Assembly (NCBI RefSeq): GCF_025628885.1
Contig: NZ_JAOTIF010000027.1
Span: 1-64,000 of the forward strand
Direction: 5' to 3'
DNA length: 64,000 nt
Source: Paraflavisolibacter caeni
GTDB taxonomy: Bacteria > Bacteroidota > Bacteroidia > Chitinophagales > Chitinophagaceae
Below, one piece after another: positions 34,311 through 44,044 of the stretch. The position numbers and the translations under genes are program-made. The notes beneath the pieces are model-generated. The model was given only the letters and a program-made list of their open reading frames with translations. It ran no database searches and had not been told where the DNA came from. How positions within the stretch are numbered: position 1 is the first letter of the stretch; every line of letters starts with the position of its first letter.

Positions 34311-34562
34311 ATGAACATACATGAATTAAAACTCCCGAACGGCAAGGATATTGACAGCACTGTATTAAAATATGGTGTACACCTGGCAACCCGCAACACT
34401 TTGTTTTGCACTGTTGCTTTATTCCAAATAGAAAGCGATTATGTGGAAGTATTTTATAATTCCAAGACCAAAGAAATTGGCAGGATCAGGGTATTTGATG
34501 ATACAGAAGAACTGGCGCCCTACCTGAAAAAAATTGATATTTCAGACCTACTTGGAGCATAA
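34311..34562 (+). CDS. Small cytosolic protein of unknown function (83 aa)
   Basis: The protein begins MNIHELKLPNGKDIDSTVLK, has a beta-rich middle (TLFCTVALFQIES, YVEVFYNSKTKEIGRIRVF) and ends in a helix (LAPYLKKIDISDLLG). It has no cysteines of note beyond one, no signal peptide and no membrane segment. I do not recognise the family. Evidence that it is real: protein-like composition, a -33/-7 pair (TTTG at 34275-34278, 20 bases, TAATTTTC at 34299-34306) placed 4 bases before the ATG, and a strong terminator 116 bases downstream. The promoter position would give a leaderless or nearly leaderless message. Confidence 0.7.
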   Translation: MNIHELKLPNGKDIDSTVLKYGVHLATRNTLFCTVALFQIESDYVEVFYNSKTKEIGRIRVFDDTEELAPYLKKIDISDLLGA

Positions 34563-34677
34563 TTGATCACAACAACCTGCTCAACGGACTAGTTGCTGGT
34601 CGTGGTGTATCTGTATGTCTCATTAAATGATTGCAGCCATTCACTAAAAATTGTATCAACTATATTGCTGTATCCAT

Positions 34678-34717
34678 AAAAAGAAGCCTCCTGTTCAAGA
34701 ACAGGAGGCTTCTTTTT
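34678..34717. terminator. Strong bidirectional terminator
   Basis: AAAAAGAAGCCTCCTGTTC (34678-34696) and its exact complement (34699-34717) form a 19-bp perfect stem with a tiny loop and A/T tails. It lies between the small gene at 34311 and the convergent M1 peptidase gene that stops at 34744, serving both. Confidence 0.92.
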
Positions 34718-34743
34718 ATCATCTAAATTCTGAATTTAATCTA

Positions 34744-36693
34744 TTAAAATCCCTTCAGCTGTAATGAATTATTTTTCCGGTTCATATCCGGCAGCTTTTT
34801 ATCCGGGTCTAGCATCACTTCCTTAACACGTGTAGTTGTATTCACTCCAAAAGTATAAGCAGATCCCCGCTGCCATATTTCTACAGGAAGGTTGATGCGG
34901 TGTTCCTTACCATTGCTTTCCTTCACCAGCACTGTTACGGGCATTACCATCTGGTCTTCATTCTGAATGGTTATATTGGCACCTTCTTCAGGTTTATTAT
35001 CCTGGTATTCTACACTTTTTACCGATTGGTCAAGGCTCCAGTTATTGAAGATCCAGCCTTTCCAGAACCAGCTCAAGTCTTCGCCAGCCACATTTTCCAT
35101 GGTATGGAAGAAATCCCAGGGAGTTGGATGCTTGAACGCCCAGCGCTGGATGTATTCGCGGAAGGCAGCATCGAAGCGATCCGGGCCTAATACCACGTCC
35201 CGCAGTACATTCAACATCATGGATGGTTTCTCGTAAGCTGCCACGCCCAAGTTTTCCTGCTGTATCACATCAGGAGTAGTAAGCAAAGGATCCATGCTCT
35301 TATTGAACACATACCTTGTCATTTCCTCCGTGCCAAAAAAGGAGAAAGTTGAAAATTCTCCCTTATTAAAAGCTTTTGTAGACAGTCCATTGATAAATGT
35401 ATTGAAGCCCTCATCCATCCAGGCAAACTTTCTTTCATTGCTACCAACGATCATTGGGAACCAAATGTGACCAAATTCATGGTCTGTTACTCCCCAAAGG
35501 CCTTCTCCCGAATCAGAGAAAGAGCAGAATACAATCCCTGGATATTCCATACCTCCTACAATACCAGCCACATTAGTGGCAACAGGATATGGATACTCGT
35601 ACCACATTTTAGAGTAGTGTTCAATGCTGCCCTTAACCATTTCTGTGCTGCGTTGCCAACCATTGCGCTTGATACTTTCTACCGGATAAATGCTCATGGC
35701 CAAGGCTTTTTTGCCACTGGGCAGGTTCATCCTGGCGGCATCCCAAACAAAGGCTTTCGAAGCGGCCCAGGCAACGTCTCTTGAATTATCTATTTTGAAC
35801 TTCCAGGTCAGGTTGCCACCCTTTGGACGGGATGCAGGATCTTTCACCTCTTTTTCTGAACGCAACACAACTGTCTTGTCGCTGTTGCGTGCCTCATTGA
35901 GACGTGAAAGCTGGTTGGAGGTCAATACATCTTTTTCATTTTGCAGCTCACCTGAACCTCCCACAATCATATTGGCTGGCAGTGTGACACTGTATTCAAT
36001 GTTTCCATATTCAAGGTAAAACTCTCCAGCACCCAGGTAAGGCAGGGTGTTCCAGCCCTGTATATCATCGTATACACACATACGCGGAAACCACTGCGCC
36101 ACTTCATAGACAACACCGTTTTTAGTACTCAAACGGCCCATACGATCGGTACCATACTCAGGAACCGTAAATTCAAATGCAATGGAAAGCTTCATCTTGT
36201 CACCAGATGCTTTTAGCGGCTGTTGCAGCCATACCTGCATGCGGGTGTCATTGACATTGTATTGAGGAGTGTACTTATTGCCATTAGCATCTACAGCTAT
36301 AGATTTAATAACACTGCCTTCCGTGAATTTGGCGTTGGCCCAACGACCGCCGGATTGGGTAGTAGTTGCCGATGCACGTGAGTCCTTTTTGTAGATATTC
36401 TGATCCAGCTGCAGCCACAAGAACTTCAGTTTGTCAGGACTGTTGTTGGTATAGATAATTTCTACATCTCCGGAAATCTTATGCATAGCCGTATCCAGAG
36501 TACAGTTGATTTTATAATCTGCCCTGTTTTGCCAGTAACCAGGCCCCGGTTCTCCGCTGGCACTGCGGTATGGGTTGCCATTTTGCTGATAAAACAAGGG
36601 GCTGAATGCCTCCCTGTTGTCATAGGAGGATTGCGCATGAGCAATGAATAAAAAACAATTGGATAATAATAAAACAAAGATTCTTTTCATCAT
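34744..36693 (-). CDS. Secreted M1-family zinc metallopeptidase
   Basis: The precursor has about 649 residues with a signal peptide ([20 protein letters not shown]). The gluzincin motifs are complete: the exopeptidase signature [10 protein letters not shown], the zinc site [10 protein letters not shown] (HExxH), and the downstream glutamate in [12 protein letters not shown]. Overall the protein matches M1 aminopeptidases, with an N-terminal beta domain, a thermolysin-like catalytic domain and a short C-terminal part. It probably trims peptides in the periplasm or outside the cell. The frame opens with a TTG at 36705; two ATG codons in a row at 36693 and 36690 are the likely starts. It is not in an operon. 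Confidence 0.93.
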   Translation of the reverse strand: MMKRIFVLLLSNCFLFIAHAQSSYDNREAFSPLFYQQNGNPYRSASGEPGPGYWQNRADYKINCTLDTAMHKISGDVEIIYTNNSPDKLKFLWLQLDQNIYKKDSRASATTTQSGGRWANAKFTEGSVIKSIAVDANGNKYTPQYNVNDTRMQVWLQQPLKASGDKMKLSIAFEFTVPEYGTDRMGRLSTKNGVVYEVAQWFPRMCVYDDIQGWNTLPYLGAGEFYLEYGNIEYSVTLPANMIVGGSGELQNEKDVLTSNQLSRLNEARNSDKTVVLRSEKEVKDPASRPKGGNLTWKFKIDNSRDVAWAASKAFVWDAARMNLPSGKKALAMSIYPVESIKRNGWQRSTEMVKGSIEHYSKMWYEYPYPVATNVAGIVGGMEYPGIVFCSFSDSGEGLWGVTDHEFGHIWFPMIVGSNERKFAWMDEGFNTFINGLSTKAFNKGEFSTFSFFGTEEMTRYVFNKSMDPLLTTPDVIQQENLGVAAYEKPSMMLNVLRDVVLGPDRFDAAFREYIQRWAFKHPTPWDFFHTMENVAGEDLSWFWKGWIFNNWSLDQSVKSVEYQDNKPEEGANITIQNEDQMVMPVTVLVKESNGKEHRINLPVEIWQRGSAYTFGVNTTTRVKEVMLDPDKKLPDMNRKNNSLQLKGF

Positions 36694-36899
36694 ACATGAT
36701 TTCAAAAAAGGAAGTTAAGCACACAACAGGTGAAAATTATGCCAACGATAAACTAATAAAAGAATAAATTAATATGCCCCAATTACGAACTGTGATCCTC
36801 AGCATGTATTTTACAGTATCTGCTCATAAACATATCATTATCTGCCCATTTTAAAAGGATGAGCACTTATTTATATAATTACATTGCCAATTAACGCGT

Positions 36900-37616
36900 C
36901 TACTGCTGGTACAAATTCTCAGCATCTGCTACGCTTTCCGGCTTGCCTACATCGATGAATTTGCTTCCGGTATGGTCGAAGTACATTATGGGATATTGTG
37001 CAGCGAGGGCAAGGTAAACATCTATCAAGGAAAACTTACCAGTAAATGGTATCAGATCAAATATTTGGGGATCAAATAAAGCGATCCCACTATATGCTTT
37101 TTGAATATAGTTCTCTCTTCTGATGGCTATTTTTTCAACCTTTGTTTTGTTATTCCACCATCCGCAAAGCCTGGCAGAATCATCAAAAAGAAGATATCTA
37201 GAGGTGTCGCGATTGGATACAGCCAACGTGATCAGGGCTTTGGTATTCTGGTGAAACTCAGCAAATTGGTGAAGGTTCAAATCGGTAAGAATGTCTACAT
37301 TGATCGTCAGGAAAGGCTCATTGCTCAAAAGTTCTTTGGCTTTCAGCAAGCCTCCGCCAGTTTCCAACACTTCATCAGTTTCATCGCTAATGGTAACATG
37401 ACTTCCCCAACCATCATTCTCTTTGATAGCATTAATGATCTGGTCCGCAAAGTGGTGCACATTCACCACAACATCTTTAATTCCATATGACTGCAGATAT
37501 TCGATGTTGCGTTGCAATAGTGTTTTGCCATGAACAAGTGCCAGTGCTTTAGGGTGATTATCCGTCCAGGGTTTAAAACGGGTACCCAAGCCCGCGGCAA
37601 AGATCATTGCTTTCAT
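36900..37616 (-). CDS. Sugar-phosphate nucleotidyltransferase (MurU-like)
   Basis: This 238-residue cytosolic enzyme has the nucleotidyltransferase signature AGLGTRFKPWTDNHPKALA at its start, with the catalytic GxGTR and PK residues. The sugar-binding part includes LETGGGLLKA and the metal-binding INVDILTDL. The size and the LETGGG motif match the single-domain group that contains MurU (N-acetylmuramate-1-phosphate uridylyltransferase) and mannose-1-phosphate guanylyltransferases of Bacteroidota. A MurU role would recycle peptidoglycan sugars. The neighbouring genes give no decisive context; a kinase partner (AmgK-like) was not seen in this window. Confidence 0.88.
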   Translation of the reverse strand: MKAMIFAAGLGTRFKPWTDNHPKALALVHGKTLLQRNIEYLQSYGIKDVVVNVHHFADQIINAIKENDGWGSHVTISDETDEVLETGGGLLKAKELLSNEPFLTINVDILTDLNLHQFAEFHQNTKALITLAVSNRDTSRYLLFDDSARLCGWWNNKTKVEKIAIRRENYIQKAYSGIALFDPQIFDLIPFTGKFSLIDVYLALAAQYPIMYFDHTGSKFIDVGKPESVADAENLYQQ

Positions 37617-37658
37617 GGTGTTTACTGATTTAAGGCAAAGCGGTAAAAGTAATGAAAA

Positions 37659-37892
37659 CTAAGTTTTTATTACTCCATCGTATTCGCCTTTCAGTGCATA
37701 CCAGCCAAAGATGATCAGGCCAATAGAAATAGGGGTGAAAATAGTAATGATGATCAGCCAAGGTACCGGCTTGTTGATATCGCTCTTCCCATGCACATCA
37801 ATATTCATCACAGCGCCTGCAATTAAAACAATAATGGATGCCAGCCCAATCGTCATCCATGCAATTCCTACAATACGTTTTAACTTATCCAT
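37659..37892 (-). CDS. Small two-helix membrane protein (DUF6814-like)
   Basis: The 77-residue protein has two membrane helices, at about 8-28 (VGIAWMTIGLASIIVLIAG) and 45-66 (WLIIITIFTPISIGLIIFGW), joined by a charged loop with DINKPVPW. I recall the same small protein beside MHS-type MFS transporter genes in other Chitinophagaceae, annotated DUF6814. It is 58 bases downstream of the transporter gene on the same strand, so it is probably an accessory or stabilising subunit. No function is established. Confidence 0.8.
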   Translation of the reverse strand: MDKLKRIVGIAWMTIGLASIIVLIAGAVMNIDVHGKSDINKPVPWLIIITIFTPISIGLIIFGWYALKGEYDGVIKT

Positions 37893-37950
37893 GGTAAATG
37901 TGGTAGTTTAATCATATAATCATACATCTTCTTTAATCAATTCATCTTCT

Positions 37951-39444
37951 TTAATCCGATACGTCCGTATCAATCTTATTAGAAAGGTAAAGAAAGCCAA
38001 TAACCATACAAAGAGCGGCTACACCTATGGGATACCAAAGACCAGATAAATGATCCGTACCGGGTATGGTAGTGATCAACGTAGCAATGAACGGAACCAA
38101 TCCGCCAAAAACGCCGTTGCCTATATGATAAGGCAGTGACATAGATGTGTAGCGAATCTGCGTTGGGAACAGTTCTACCAGGAAGGCAGCAATGGGCCCG
38201 TATACCATGGTCACAAACAATACCATAACAGCGATCAGCCCAACCATTTTCCACTTATCTTTTTCAGCCAGCCTTACTTCATTGGTCATCATCGGGGCCA
38301 CGCTTTTCTTTTCCGCAGGCTCTTTTAGAGTCGTCTTCAATTTTGTTCCATCATCAAACCTCTTTTCAATGGTAACGACCTGTATGAACCCGGAGTTTAC
38401 ATGAGGTGGAGGATTACTTTCCCTCCTTTCAACAACAACAGCTTTTTTCGAAACATCGGCGATTTCATACAATTGCTGAAAGATGGGCCGGTACAACAGT
38501 ACTCCAAGCAGCATGCCCAAGAGCATGATATTCTTACGCCCTATTTTATCTGACAATGCGCCAAACACGACAAAAAAAGGTGTTGTCAGTACTAAGGCAA
38601 TCAATATAATAGAATTGGCTTGTTCGTATTCAACATGGCATTTGGTCAGTATGAAGCTTTGAGCATAAAACTGGCTTGTGTACCAGATAACACCCTGTCC
38701 CATAGTAGCACCAAAGAGTGCCAGCAGCACCATCTTGAAGTTGGCCCTGTGACCAAAGCTTTCCTTTAAAGGGTTTTTAGAAACCCTTCCTTCCGATTTC
38801 AGCTTGGCAAACAAGGGAGATTCCTGCATCTTCATACGGATGAAGATGGAAACAATCACAAGAAGAATGGACAACAGGAAAGGAATGCGCCAGCCATCAC
38901 CAGCGGTAAATTCCTCAACACCTACAATACGGCGAACAGTTAAGATAACGCCCAAAGACACAAACAGGCCCAGGGTAGCCGTGGTTTGTATCCAGCTGGT
39001 AAAAAAGCCCCTGCGGTTTTCCGGCGCATGTTCTGCCACGTATGTCGCCGCGCCACCATACTCACCTCCTAAAGCCAGCCCCTGCAACAGTCGTAACAAC
39101 AATACAAGAAAAGGCGCCCAGCCACCAATAGTAGCATAGGAAGGAACCAGTCCGATCAGGAAAGTAGAACCGCCCATCAATACGAGCGTGAGCAGGAAAG
39201 TATACTTCCTGCCAATAAGATCTCCCAGGCGCCCAAAGACCAGTGCTCCAAATGGCCGCACTACAAAACCGGCAGCAAAAGTGGCTAGTGTTGATAGTAA
39301 GGCTGCAGTGGGATTGGCATCAGGAAAAAACTTTTGTGAGATAATCGTGGACAAACTTCCGAAAATGTAAAAGTCGTACCACTCAATAAGTGTTCCGACG
39401 GAAGACGCAGTTATAACCTTCCAGATTCCTTTAGGTGATGGCAT
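37951..39444 (-). CDS. MHS-family MFS metabolite:H+ symporter with enlarged cytoplasmic loop
   Basis: From the ATG at 39444 the protein has 497 residues and about 12 membrane helices. The metabolite:H+ symporter subfamily signature is clear near the start (SSVGTLIEWYDFYIFG) together with RPFGALVFGRLGDLIGRKYTF between helices 2 and 3 and GGEYGGAATYVAEHAP. MHS proteins import compatible solutes, dicarboxylates or aromatic acids (ProP, KgtP, ShiA). Between helices 8 and 9 there is an extra charged segment of about 75 residues, rich in K, E and R (VERRESNPPPHVNSG and onward), absent in the E. coli members. A small two-helix protein follows in the same operon. Substrate unknown. Confidence 0.92.
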   Translation of the reverse strand: MPSPKGIWKVITASSVGTLIEWYDFYIFGSLSTIISQKFFPDANPTAALLSTLATFAAGFVVRPFGALVFGRLGDLIGRKYTFLLTLVLMGGSTFLIGLVPSYATIGGWAPFLVLLLRLLQGLALGGEYGGAATYVAEHAPENRRGFFTSWIQTTATLGLFVSLGVILTVRRIVGVEEFTAGDGWRIPFLLSILLVIVSIFIRMKMQESPLFAKLKSEGRVSKNPLKESFGHRANFKMVLLALFGATMGQGVIWYTSQFYAQSFILTKCHVEYEQANSIILIALVLTTPFFVVFGALSDKIGRKNIMLLGMLLGVLLYRPIFQQLYEIADVSKKAVVVERRESNPPPHVNSGFIQVVTIEKRFDDGTKLKTTLKEPAEKKSVAPMMTNEVRLAEKDKWKMVGLIAVMVLFVTMVYGPIAAFLVELFPTQIRYTSMSLPYHIGNGVFGGLVPFIATLITTIPGTDHLSGLWYPIGVAALCMVIGFLYLSNKIDTDVSD

Positions 39445-39599
39445 GCAAATGGTTTTCGTTTTCAATCAATGGGTGTTAAATATATAAAAAAAGTCAATTA
39501 CACACTTATCCGCCTGAAAAAGAAACCATCATATAATAATAACAATTTAAATAACCGTACGTCAATCCCCTGGTTTTCTCCAAATGAACCAAACTCTTG

Positions 39600-39607
39600 T
39601 ACTTTTG
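39600..39607 (+). promoter_or_regulatory. -7 box directly before the helicase start
   Basis: TACTTTTG matches TAnnTTTG exactly and ends 4 bases before the ATG at 39612. A TTTT (39574-39577) stands at 22 bases in place of TTTG. A start a few bases after the box would produce a leaderless message. Confidence 0.5.
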
Positions 39608-39611
39608 CCCC

Positions 39612-40934
39612 ATGCAAAAAGGGCACATATCCATTAAAAAAGTACTGGCGGGTTTAAAAATAGAAGCACTCAACGAAATGCAGACTGCTTCACTGGAGGC
39701 AGCCAAAAAGGGCAAAGATTTTATCCTGCTGGCTGATACCGGGTCGGGGAAAACGCTTGGCTTCCTGTTGCCAGTGCTGCAAAGGCTAGATACAACAAAC
39801 CCTAAAACGCAGGCATTGGTGATTGTGCCATCAAGAGAACTGGCCTTGCAAATAGAGCAAGTGTTCAAAAGCATGAGCACAGGTTTTAAAGTTACCTGTT
39901 GCTATGGGGGGCATAAACGCGAGATAGAAGAAAACAACCTGGTAGAGGCGCCGGCACTGATCATTGGAACGCCGGGGCGTTTGGCCGATCACATCCGCAG
40001 GGGCAATATTCAGCTTGACAGTATTGAAGTACTGGTGCTGGATGAATTTGACAAATCACTGGAGTTAGGCTTCCAGGAAGAAGTATCATTCATCGTCGGC
40101 TCCCTGAAACATTTGAAAAAAAGAATACTCACTTCGGCGACAGAAGCCGTTGATATACCAGACTTTATTGAACTGGATCATCCTGAACGCCTGAATTTCC
40201 TGTCTGGCACAAAGTCAGAGGCATTGGCCATACAGTATGTGCAAAGTGAAGAGCCTGATAAAATAGAAACACTCTTCCGGCTGATCTGCCGTATCGACAA
40301 CAGATCGGCTATCGTATTTTGTAACCACCGTGATGCTGTGGAACGTACCAGTTCCATATTGAAAGAAAAGGGAATCGTCAATGTATTTTATCATGGCGCA
40401 CTGGAACAACCCGAGCGGGATGCTGCCTTATGCAAATTCAGAAACGGCACCTCGAATGTTTTGGTAACAACAGACCTTGCTTCAAGGGGTTTGGATATTG
40501 CCAATATCCGCTACATCATTCACTATCATTTGCCCTCCACCGAAGAAGTATTTATTCACCGTAATGGCCGGACTGCCCGCATGGAAGCCAGCGGAACTGC
40601 CATATTGATATTGGGTCCTCAGGAAGACTTACCTCCTTACGTAGATGCCGAGATAGAAAATATTACGTTACCTAAAACTTTCATCTTGCCCGAAAAGCCT
40701 AAATGGACCACATTATTCATTGCAGCAGGCAAAAAGGACAAGGTAAATAAGGTTGATATCGTAGGATTTTTAAGTAATAAGGGCCAGATGAAAAAAGAAG
40801 ACATAGGCCTGATCGAGGTTAAGGACTTCTTTTCATTTGTAGCTGTACGTAAATCAAAAGCAAGCCATACCCTTCAGTTGATCAAGGATGAAAAGATCAA
40901 GAATAAAAAGGTAAAGATCGCTGTAGCTAAATAA
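39612..40934 (+). CDS. DEAD-box RNA helicase with DbpA-like RNA-binding tail
   Basis: The 440-residue protein starts at the ATG at 39612 (the frame also has a TTG at 39597). Motif I is ADTGSGKT, Ia PSRELALQ, motif II DEFD instead of DEAD, motif III SAT, and the second half has TTDLASRGLDI and HRNGRTAR (the family norm is HRxGRTGR). The C-terminal 75 residues resemble the DbpA RNA-binding domain (KVNKVDIVGFLSNKG, KEDIGLIEVKDFFSFVAV). DbpA acts in 50S ribosome assembly by binding 23S rRNA hairpin 92. Both active-site deviations are conservative. A hairpin terminator follows at 40966. Confidence 0.93.
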   Translation: MQKGHISIKKVLAGLKIEALNEMQTASLEAAKKGKDFILLADTGSGKTLGFLLPVLQRLDTTNPKTQALVIVPSRELALQIEQVFKSMSTGFKVTCCYGGHKREIEENNLVEAPALIIGTPGRLADHIRRGNIQLDSIEVLVLDEFDKSLELGFQEEVSFIVGSLKHLKKRILTSATEAVDIPDFIELDHPERLNFLSGTKSEALAIQYVQSEEPDKIETLFRLICRIDNRSAIVFCNHRDAVERTSSILKEKGIVNVFYHGALEQPERDAALCKFRNGTSNVLVTTDLASRGLDIANIRYIIHYHLPSTEEVFIHRNGRTARMEASGTAILILGPQEDLPPYVDAEIENITLPKTFILPEKPKWTTLFIAAGKKDKVNKVDIVGFLSNKGQMKKEDIGLIEVKDFFSFVAVRKSKASHTLQLIKDEKIKNKKVKIAVAK

Positions 40935-40965
40935 GCTATGGCCAAGAATAATGGTTGTAGGGCAG

Positions 40966-41010
40966 CAATATAGACCTATAAGACTTTGAAAGCCTTATAG
41001 GTCTATATTG
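40966..41010. terminator. Bidirectional terminator between helicase and carbonic anhydrase
   Basis: The arms 40966-40982 and 40994-41010 are exact 17-bp complements (CAATATAGACCTATAAG and its reverse complement) with an 11-base loop. It ends two bases before the stop of the convergent carbonic anhydrase. Confidence 0.85.
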
Positions 41011-41012
41011 AA

Positions 41013-41648
41013 TTATAATCCATCATACTCATACAATGGGTCTATATGAGTACCGGCCTTCATTTCGAAGACAGGTTTTATAATGCCATCTTTAAGGCCA
41101 TAAACCCAACCGTGCAGGTCAGGCCTTTGGTCATTTTTCCATGCTCTTTGTATGATAGAAGTTTTTGCCAGGTTTTGCACCTGCTCCTGAACATTCAACT
41201 CAACCAGGCGGTTAACCCTGGTATCTTCATCTTTAATAGAGTTTAACTCCTCTCTATGAATGCGATAAACGTCCTTGATACCACGCAGCCACATGTTCAA
41301 TACCAGCTTGTAATCTACATTGGTAGTAGCCGCTTTAATACCCCCGCAACCATAATGCCCACAGACAATTACGTGCTTTACCTTCAAATGATTTACAGCA
41401 TAATCTAATACACTAAGCAGGTTAACATCTGTATTGAACACCATATTCGCAATGTTGCGGTGTACAAATATCTCTCCGGGCTGTGTACCTGTAATTTCAT
41501 TGGAAGGAACGCGGCTGTCGCTACAACCAATCCACAAAAATTCTGGCGTTTGAATATGAGCGAGACGCTCAAAGTACTCCGGGTCATCATCTACTTTCTC
41601 TGCGGCCCATGCTTTATTTTCCAGCAATAACTTTTCGTACGAATGCAT
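41013..41648 (-). CDS. can: Beta-class carbonic anhydrase (Can-type)
   Basis: The 211-residue enzyme has the zinc site C42, H98, C101 (IGCSDSRVP; CGHYGCGG) and the catalytic dyad D44/R46, the same positions as in E. coli Can. It interconverts CO2 and bicarbonate in the cytosol. The length is typical. The SulP transporter gene lies 133 bases upstream on the same strand; such neighbours usually cooperate, the transporter bringing in bicarbonate. It ends at a shared terminator with the helicase gene. The C-terminal region (HGWVYGLKDGIIKPVFEM) is the usual Bacteroidota form. Confidence 0.95.
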   Translation of the reverse strand: MHSYEKLLLENKAWAAEKVDDDPEYFERLAHIQTPEFLWIGCSDSRVPSNEITGTQPGEIFVHRNIANMVFNTDVNLLSVLDYAVNHLKVKHVIVCGHYGCGGIKAATTNVDYKLVLNMWLRGIKDVYRIHREELNSIKDEDTRVNRLVELNVQEQVQNLAKTSIIQRAWKNDQRPDLHGWVYGLKDGIIKPVFEMKAGTHIDPLYEYDGL

Positions 41649-41781
41649 AATCTAATTACACGTTTTTGAATTACAAGTTCAGAATCAGAAGTTCAAAGTT
41701 CCGGGTTCAGCAGCAATTCCCAAACCCGGTCATTAAACTTTTCAATCATATCATTTTAGTAAAGTACCATTTTGCCAAACA

Positions 41782-43410
41782 TCACTCTTCCACTACTGCA
41801 AGTGTAGTTTCCGGCTGGCGTACTACATGATGGTGCTTTTTTGTTTTTACCTGGAGCATTTTACTAAACCCCTGGTCTTTATAAGAACTCCTTTTCAAAT
41901 CCACCCGGATGTTCTTCAAAGGCGCATGGATCATGAAGTCTTCTATTACCTCTACAATATCCTTATCAATGAAATCAGCACGGCTGGCATCAATCAGGAC
42001 ATAAGAATTCTCAGGTACCTCTTCCAGCTTGGCCTTAATGATTGGCTTGTTCATAAAAGATACATCCTTACGCAGGCGGAACAGATAGTTGTTCATGTCA
42101 TTCACTACAAAAACCGCTGTTTTGAAGTTGCTACGCAATACGAAGAACAAGCCGCTCACCATACCCACCATAACACCTTTTAGCAGATCGGTCAACAAGA
42201 TAGCCACAATGGTGATGACAAATGGCATAAACTGATCCCATCCTTTTTTATAATACATCTTGAAAAGGGTTGGCTTTGCCAGTTTATATCCTGTATAGAT
42301 CAGGATGGCAGCCAGGGCCGCTTTGGGGATCAGGTTGAGCAAAGCAGGAATGAAGGCAACACAGACCAGTAGCAAAATACCATGGTAAACAGCCGACATC
42401 TTGGTTTGAGCCCCAGCATTTACGTTAGCAGAAGAACGAACGATCACGCTAGTGATCGGCAAACCACCAATCAAACCAGAGATCAGGTTACCAACACCCT
42501 GAGCTTTCAACTCCCGGTCTTTATTGGTTACTCTTTGGAAAGGGTCGAGATCATCAACGGCCTCGATACTTAGCAAAGTTTCCAGGCTGGCTACCAGCGC
42601 TAATGTCAAACCGGCGATCCATACTTCTTTATTGGCGATAGCATTCCAGTCTGGAAATGTAAAGAAAGAGAAGAATTCGCCGGCAGAGTTGGCTATGGGA
42701 ATATTTACCATTAAGTCGGCATGCAATGCATATTGAGGATTGGTGCTCTTCAGAACCTCATTGATGCCAACACCCAGTAATACAATTAGCAACGGCGCGG
42801 GGATCAGTTTGATGATGCCTTTTTTGTTGGCCACGAACTTATCCCAAAAGATGTGTAGCAGCAGGGATGCCACACCTATTACAACAGCTACAGGTGTAAT
42901 GTATTTAAGTGAATGGAGGATTGCTGTAAATGTATTTTCCTCATTGTGTTGCTTAAAACTTTCATCACCTTCGAAGGAGGCGTTATAACCCACCAGGTGA
43001 GGCAACTGCTTTAAAATAAGGATCAGGCCAATGGCTGCCAGCATGCCCTTGATCACGCTGTTGGGCACATAGTCGCCCAATAAACCTGCCTTGATAAAAC
43101 CCAAAGCAATTTGCAGGGCACCACACACAACAACTGCGAGCAGGAAGGCTTCGAATGACGGAAGCTTTAAAATAGCAGCGGCCACAATAGCGGTAAGACC
43201 AGCAGCAGGTCCGCTGACGCTGAGTTGCGAACCACTTAAAAAACCAATGACCATACCGCCCAGCATACCGGCAATCAGACCGCTAAAAAGAGGAGCGCCT
43301 GAACCCAGTGCTATACCCAAACAAAGGGGAAGAGCTACCAGGAAGACTACAATCGAAGCTGGAAAGTCGGACTTGATGTTTTTAATATAATGACCAATTC
43401 GTTGAGGCAT
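41782..43410 (-). CDS. SulP-family anion transporter (bicarbonate/sulfate-type) with STAS-like tail
   Basis: From the ATG at 43410 the protein has 542 residues. The start was chosen because MPQRIGHYIKNIKSDFPASI is the usual SulP N-terminus; the upstream 30 codons are low quality. The family motif is visible as VVFLVALPLCLGIALGSGAP and GLIGGLPITSVIVRSSANVN. About 10-12 helices run to residue 430, followed by a STAS-like domain (KLEEVPENSYVLIDASRADFI). The last 20 residues are charged. SulP proteins next to carbonic anhydrase genes are often sodium-coupled bicarbonate importers (BicA-like); sulfate is the alternative. It ends 133 bases before the carbonic anhydrase ATG. Confidence 0.9.
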   Translation of the reverse strand: MPQRIGHYIKNIKSDFPASIVVFLVALPLCLGIALGSGAPLFSGLIAGMLGGMVIGFLSGSQLSVSGPAAGLTAIVAAAILKLPSFEAFLLAVVVCGALQIALGFIKAGLLGDYVPNSVIKGMLAAIGLILILKQLPHLVGYNASFEGDESFKQHNEENTFTAILHSLKYITPVAVVIGVASLLLHIFWDKFVANKKGIIKLIPAPLLIVLLGVGINEVLKSTNPQYALHADLMVNIPIANSAGEFFSFFTFPDWNAIANKEVWIAGLTLALVASLETLLSIEAVDDLDPFQRVTNKDRELKAQGVGNLISGLIGGLPITSVIVRSSANVNAGAQTKMSAVYHGILLLVCVAFIPALLNLIPKAALAAILIYTGYKLAKPTLFKMYYKKGWDQFMPFVITIVAILLTDLLKGVMVGMVSGLFFVLRSNFKTAVFVVNDMNNYLFRLRKDVSFMNKPIIKAKLEEVPENSYVLIDASRADFIDKDIVEVIEDFMIHAPLKNIRVDLKRSSYKDQGFSKMLQVKTKKHHHVVRQPETTLAVVEE

Positions 43411-43678
43411 CGTTTCAATATTTTGTTGTGAAATAATAAGAAGCAGGCTGCTGATGGCGCTATTGTAGTGACATGGGAATAAGATCCAAGGCCACAACAT
43501 TGCCCATCGCCAGTCTCCAGGAGTCTGGAAAACAATTGTATGTAATTGCTAATTCATAATACAGGACAGTTCACGGAACCTATGTTCGCACGGCATTGCC
43601 CATCAACTCTGAATAGCAACGGGTAGATGCAATAGCAAAAGGCTGCATCAATAGTAAAAGTGAAATAAAAGGAATGGA

Positions 43679-44044
43679 TCAGGAATGCTCCGGAGGAGGT
43701 GAGATCAGTTCAGGATCATATGCAAAATATAGGTCGTCTGTATGCATTTTATGAAACCTGTCTATTATACTAAAGTGATGATCTGTATGGAATGTGTCGT
43801 GCAGATATTCTGAAAGCGTGTTGAATCCACTACTATGGGATTTTTCTTCCGTAGTATTTGAGAATGGATTACAATCCTCATCAGAAGACGTCTGTTCACA
43901 TTGTTGCTTTTCGGCAGCAGCCGCCACGTCTTTATAGCATGCATATACAAAAGGAGTACTAATCGTCAGCCATGCCAACGCCAGCATCATCATAATGCTG
44001 GAAGCGATGTGCCAAGGTGAGTATTTGTTTTTCCTTTTCCTCAT
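43679..44044 (-). CDS. Small exported or membrane protein with His-rich, Pro-terminated tail
   Basis: The 121-residue protein has one hydrophobic segment near the start (WHIASSIMMMLALAWLTIST) ending in FVYAC, either a signal anchor or a lipobox-like site. The rest is polar with two cysteines and clustered histidines (YLHDTFHTDHHFSII, HKMHTDD), ending in ISPPPEHS. No family recognised. A second small protein on the opposite strand (44363) shares the hydrophobic start and a Pro-rich end. The histidines suggest binding of a metal ion; the family of Bacteroidota exported proteins with a Pro-x-Pro end is often near metal or ion transport genes. Confidence 0.6.
   Translation of the reverse strand: MRKRKNKYSPWHIASSIMMMLALAWLTISTPFVYACYKDVAAAAEKQQCEQTSSDEDCNPFSNTTEEKSHSSGFNTLSEYLHDTFHTDHHFSIIDRFHKMHTDDLYFAYDPELISPPPEHS

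Noticed and set aside
34142-34324. 60-codon frame upstream of the 83-residue protein
   Set aside because: No recognisable features; it overlaps the next gene's promoter and start.
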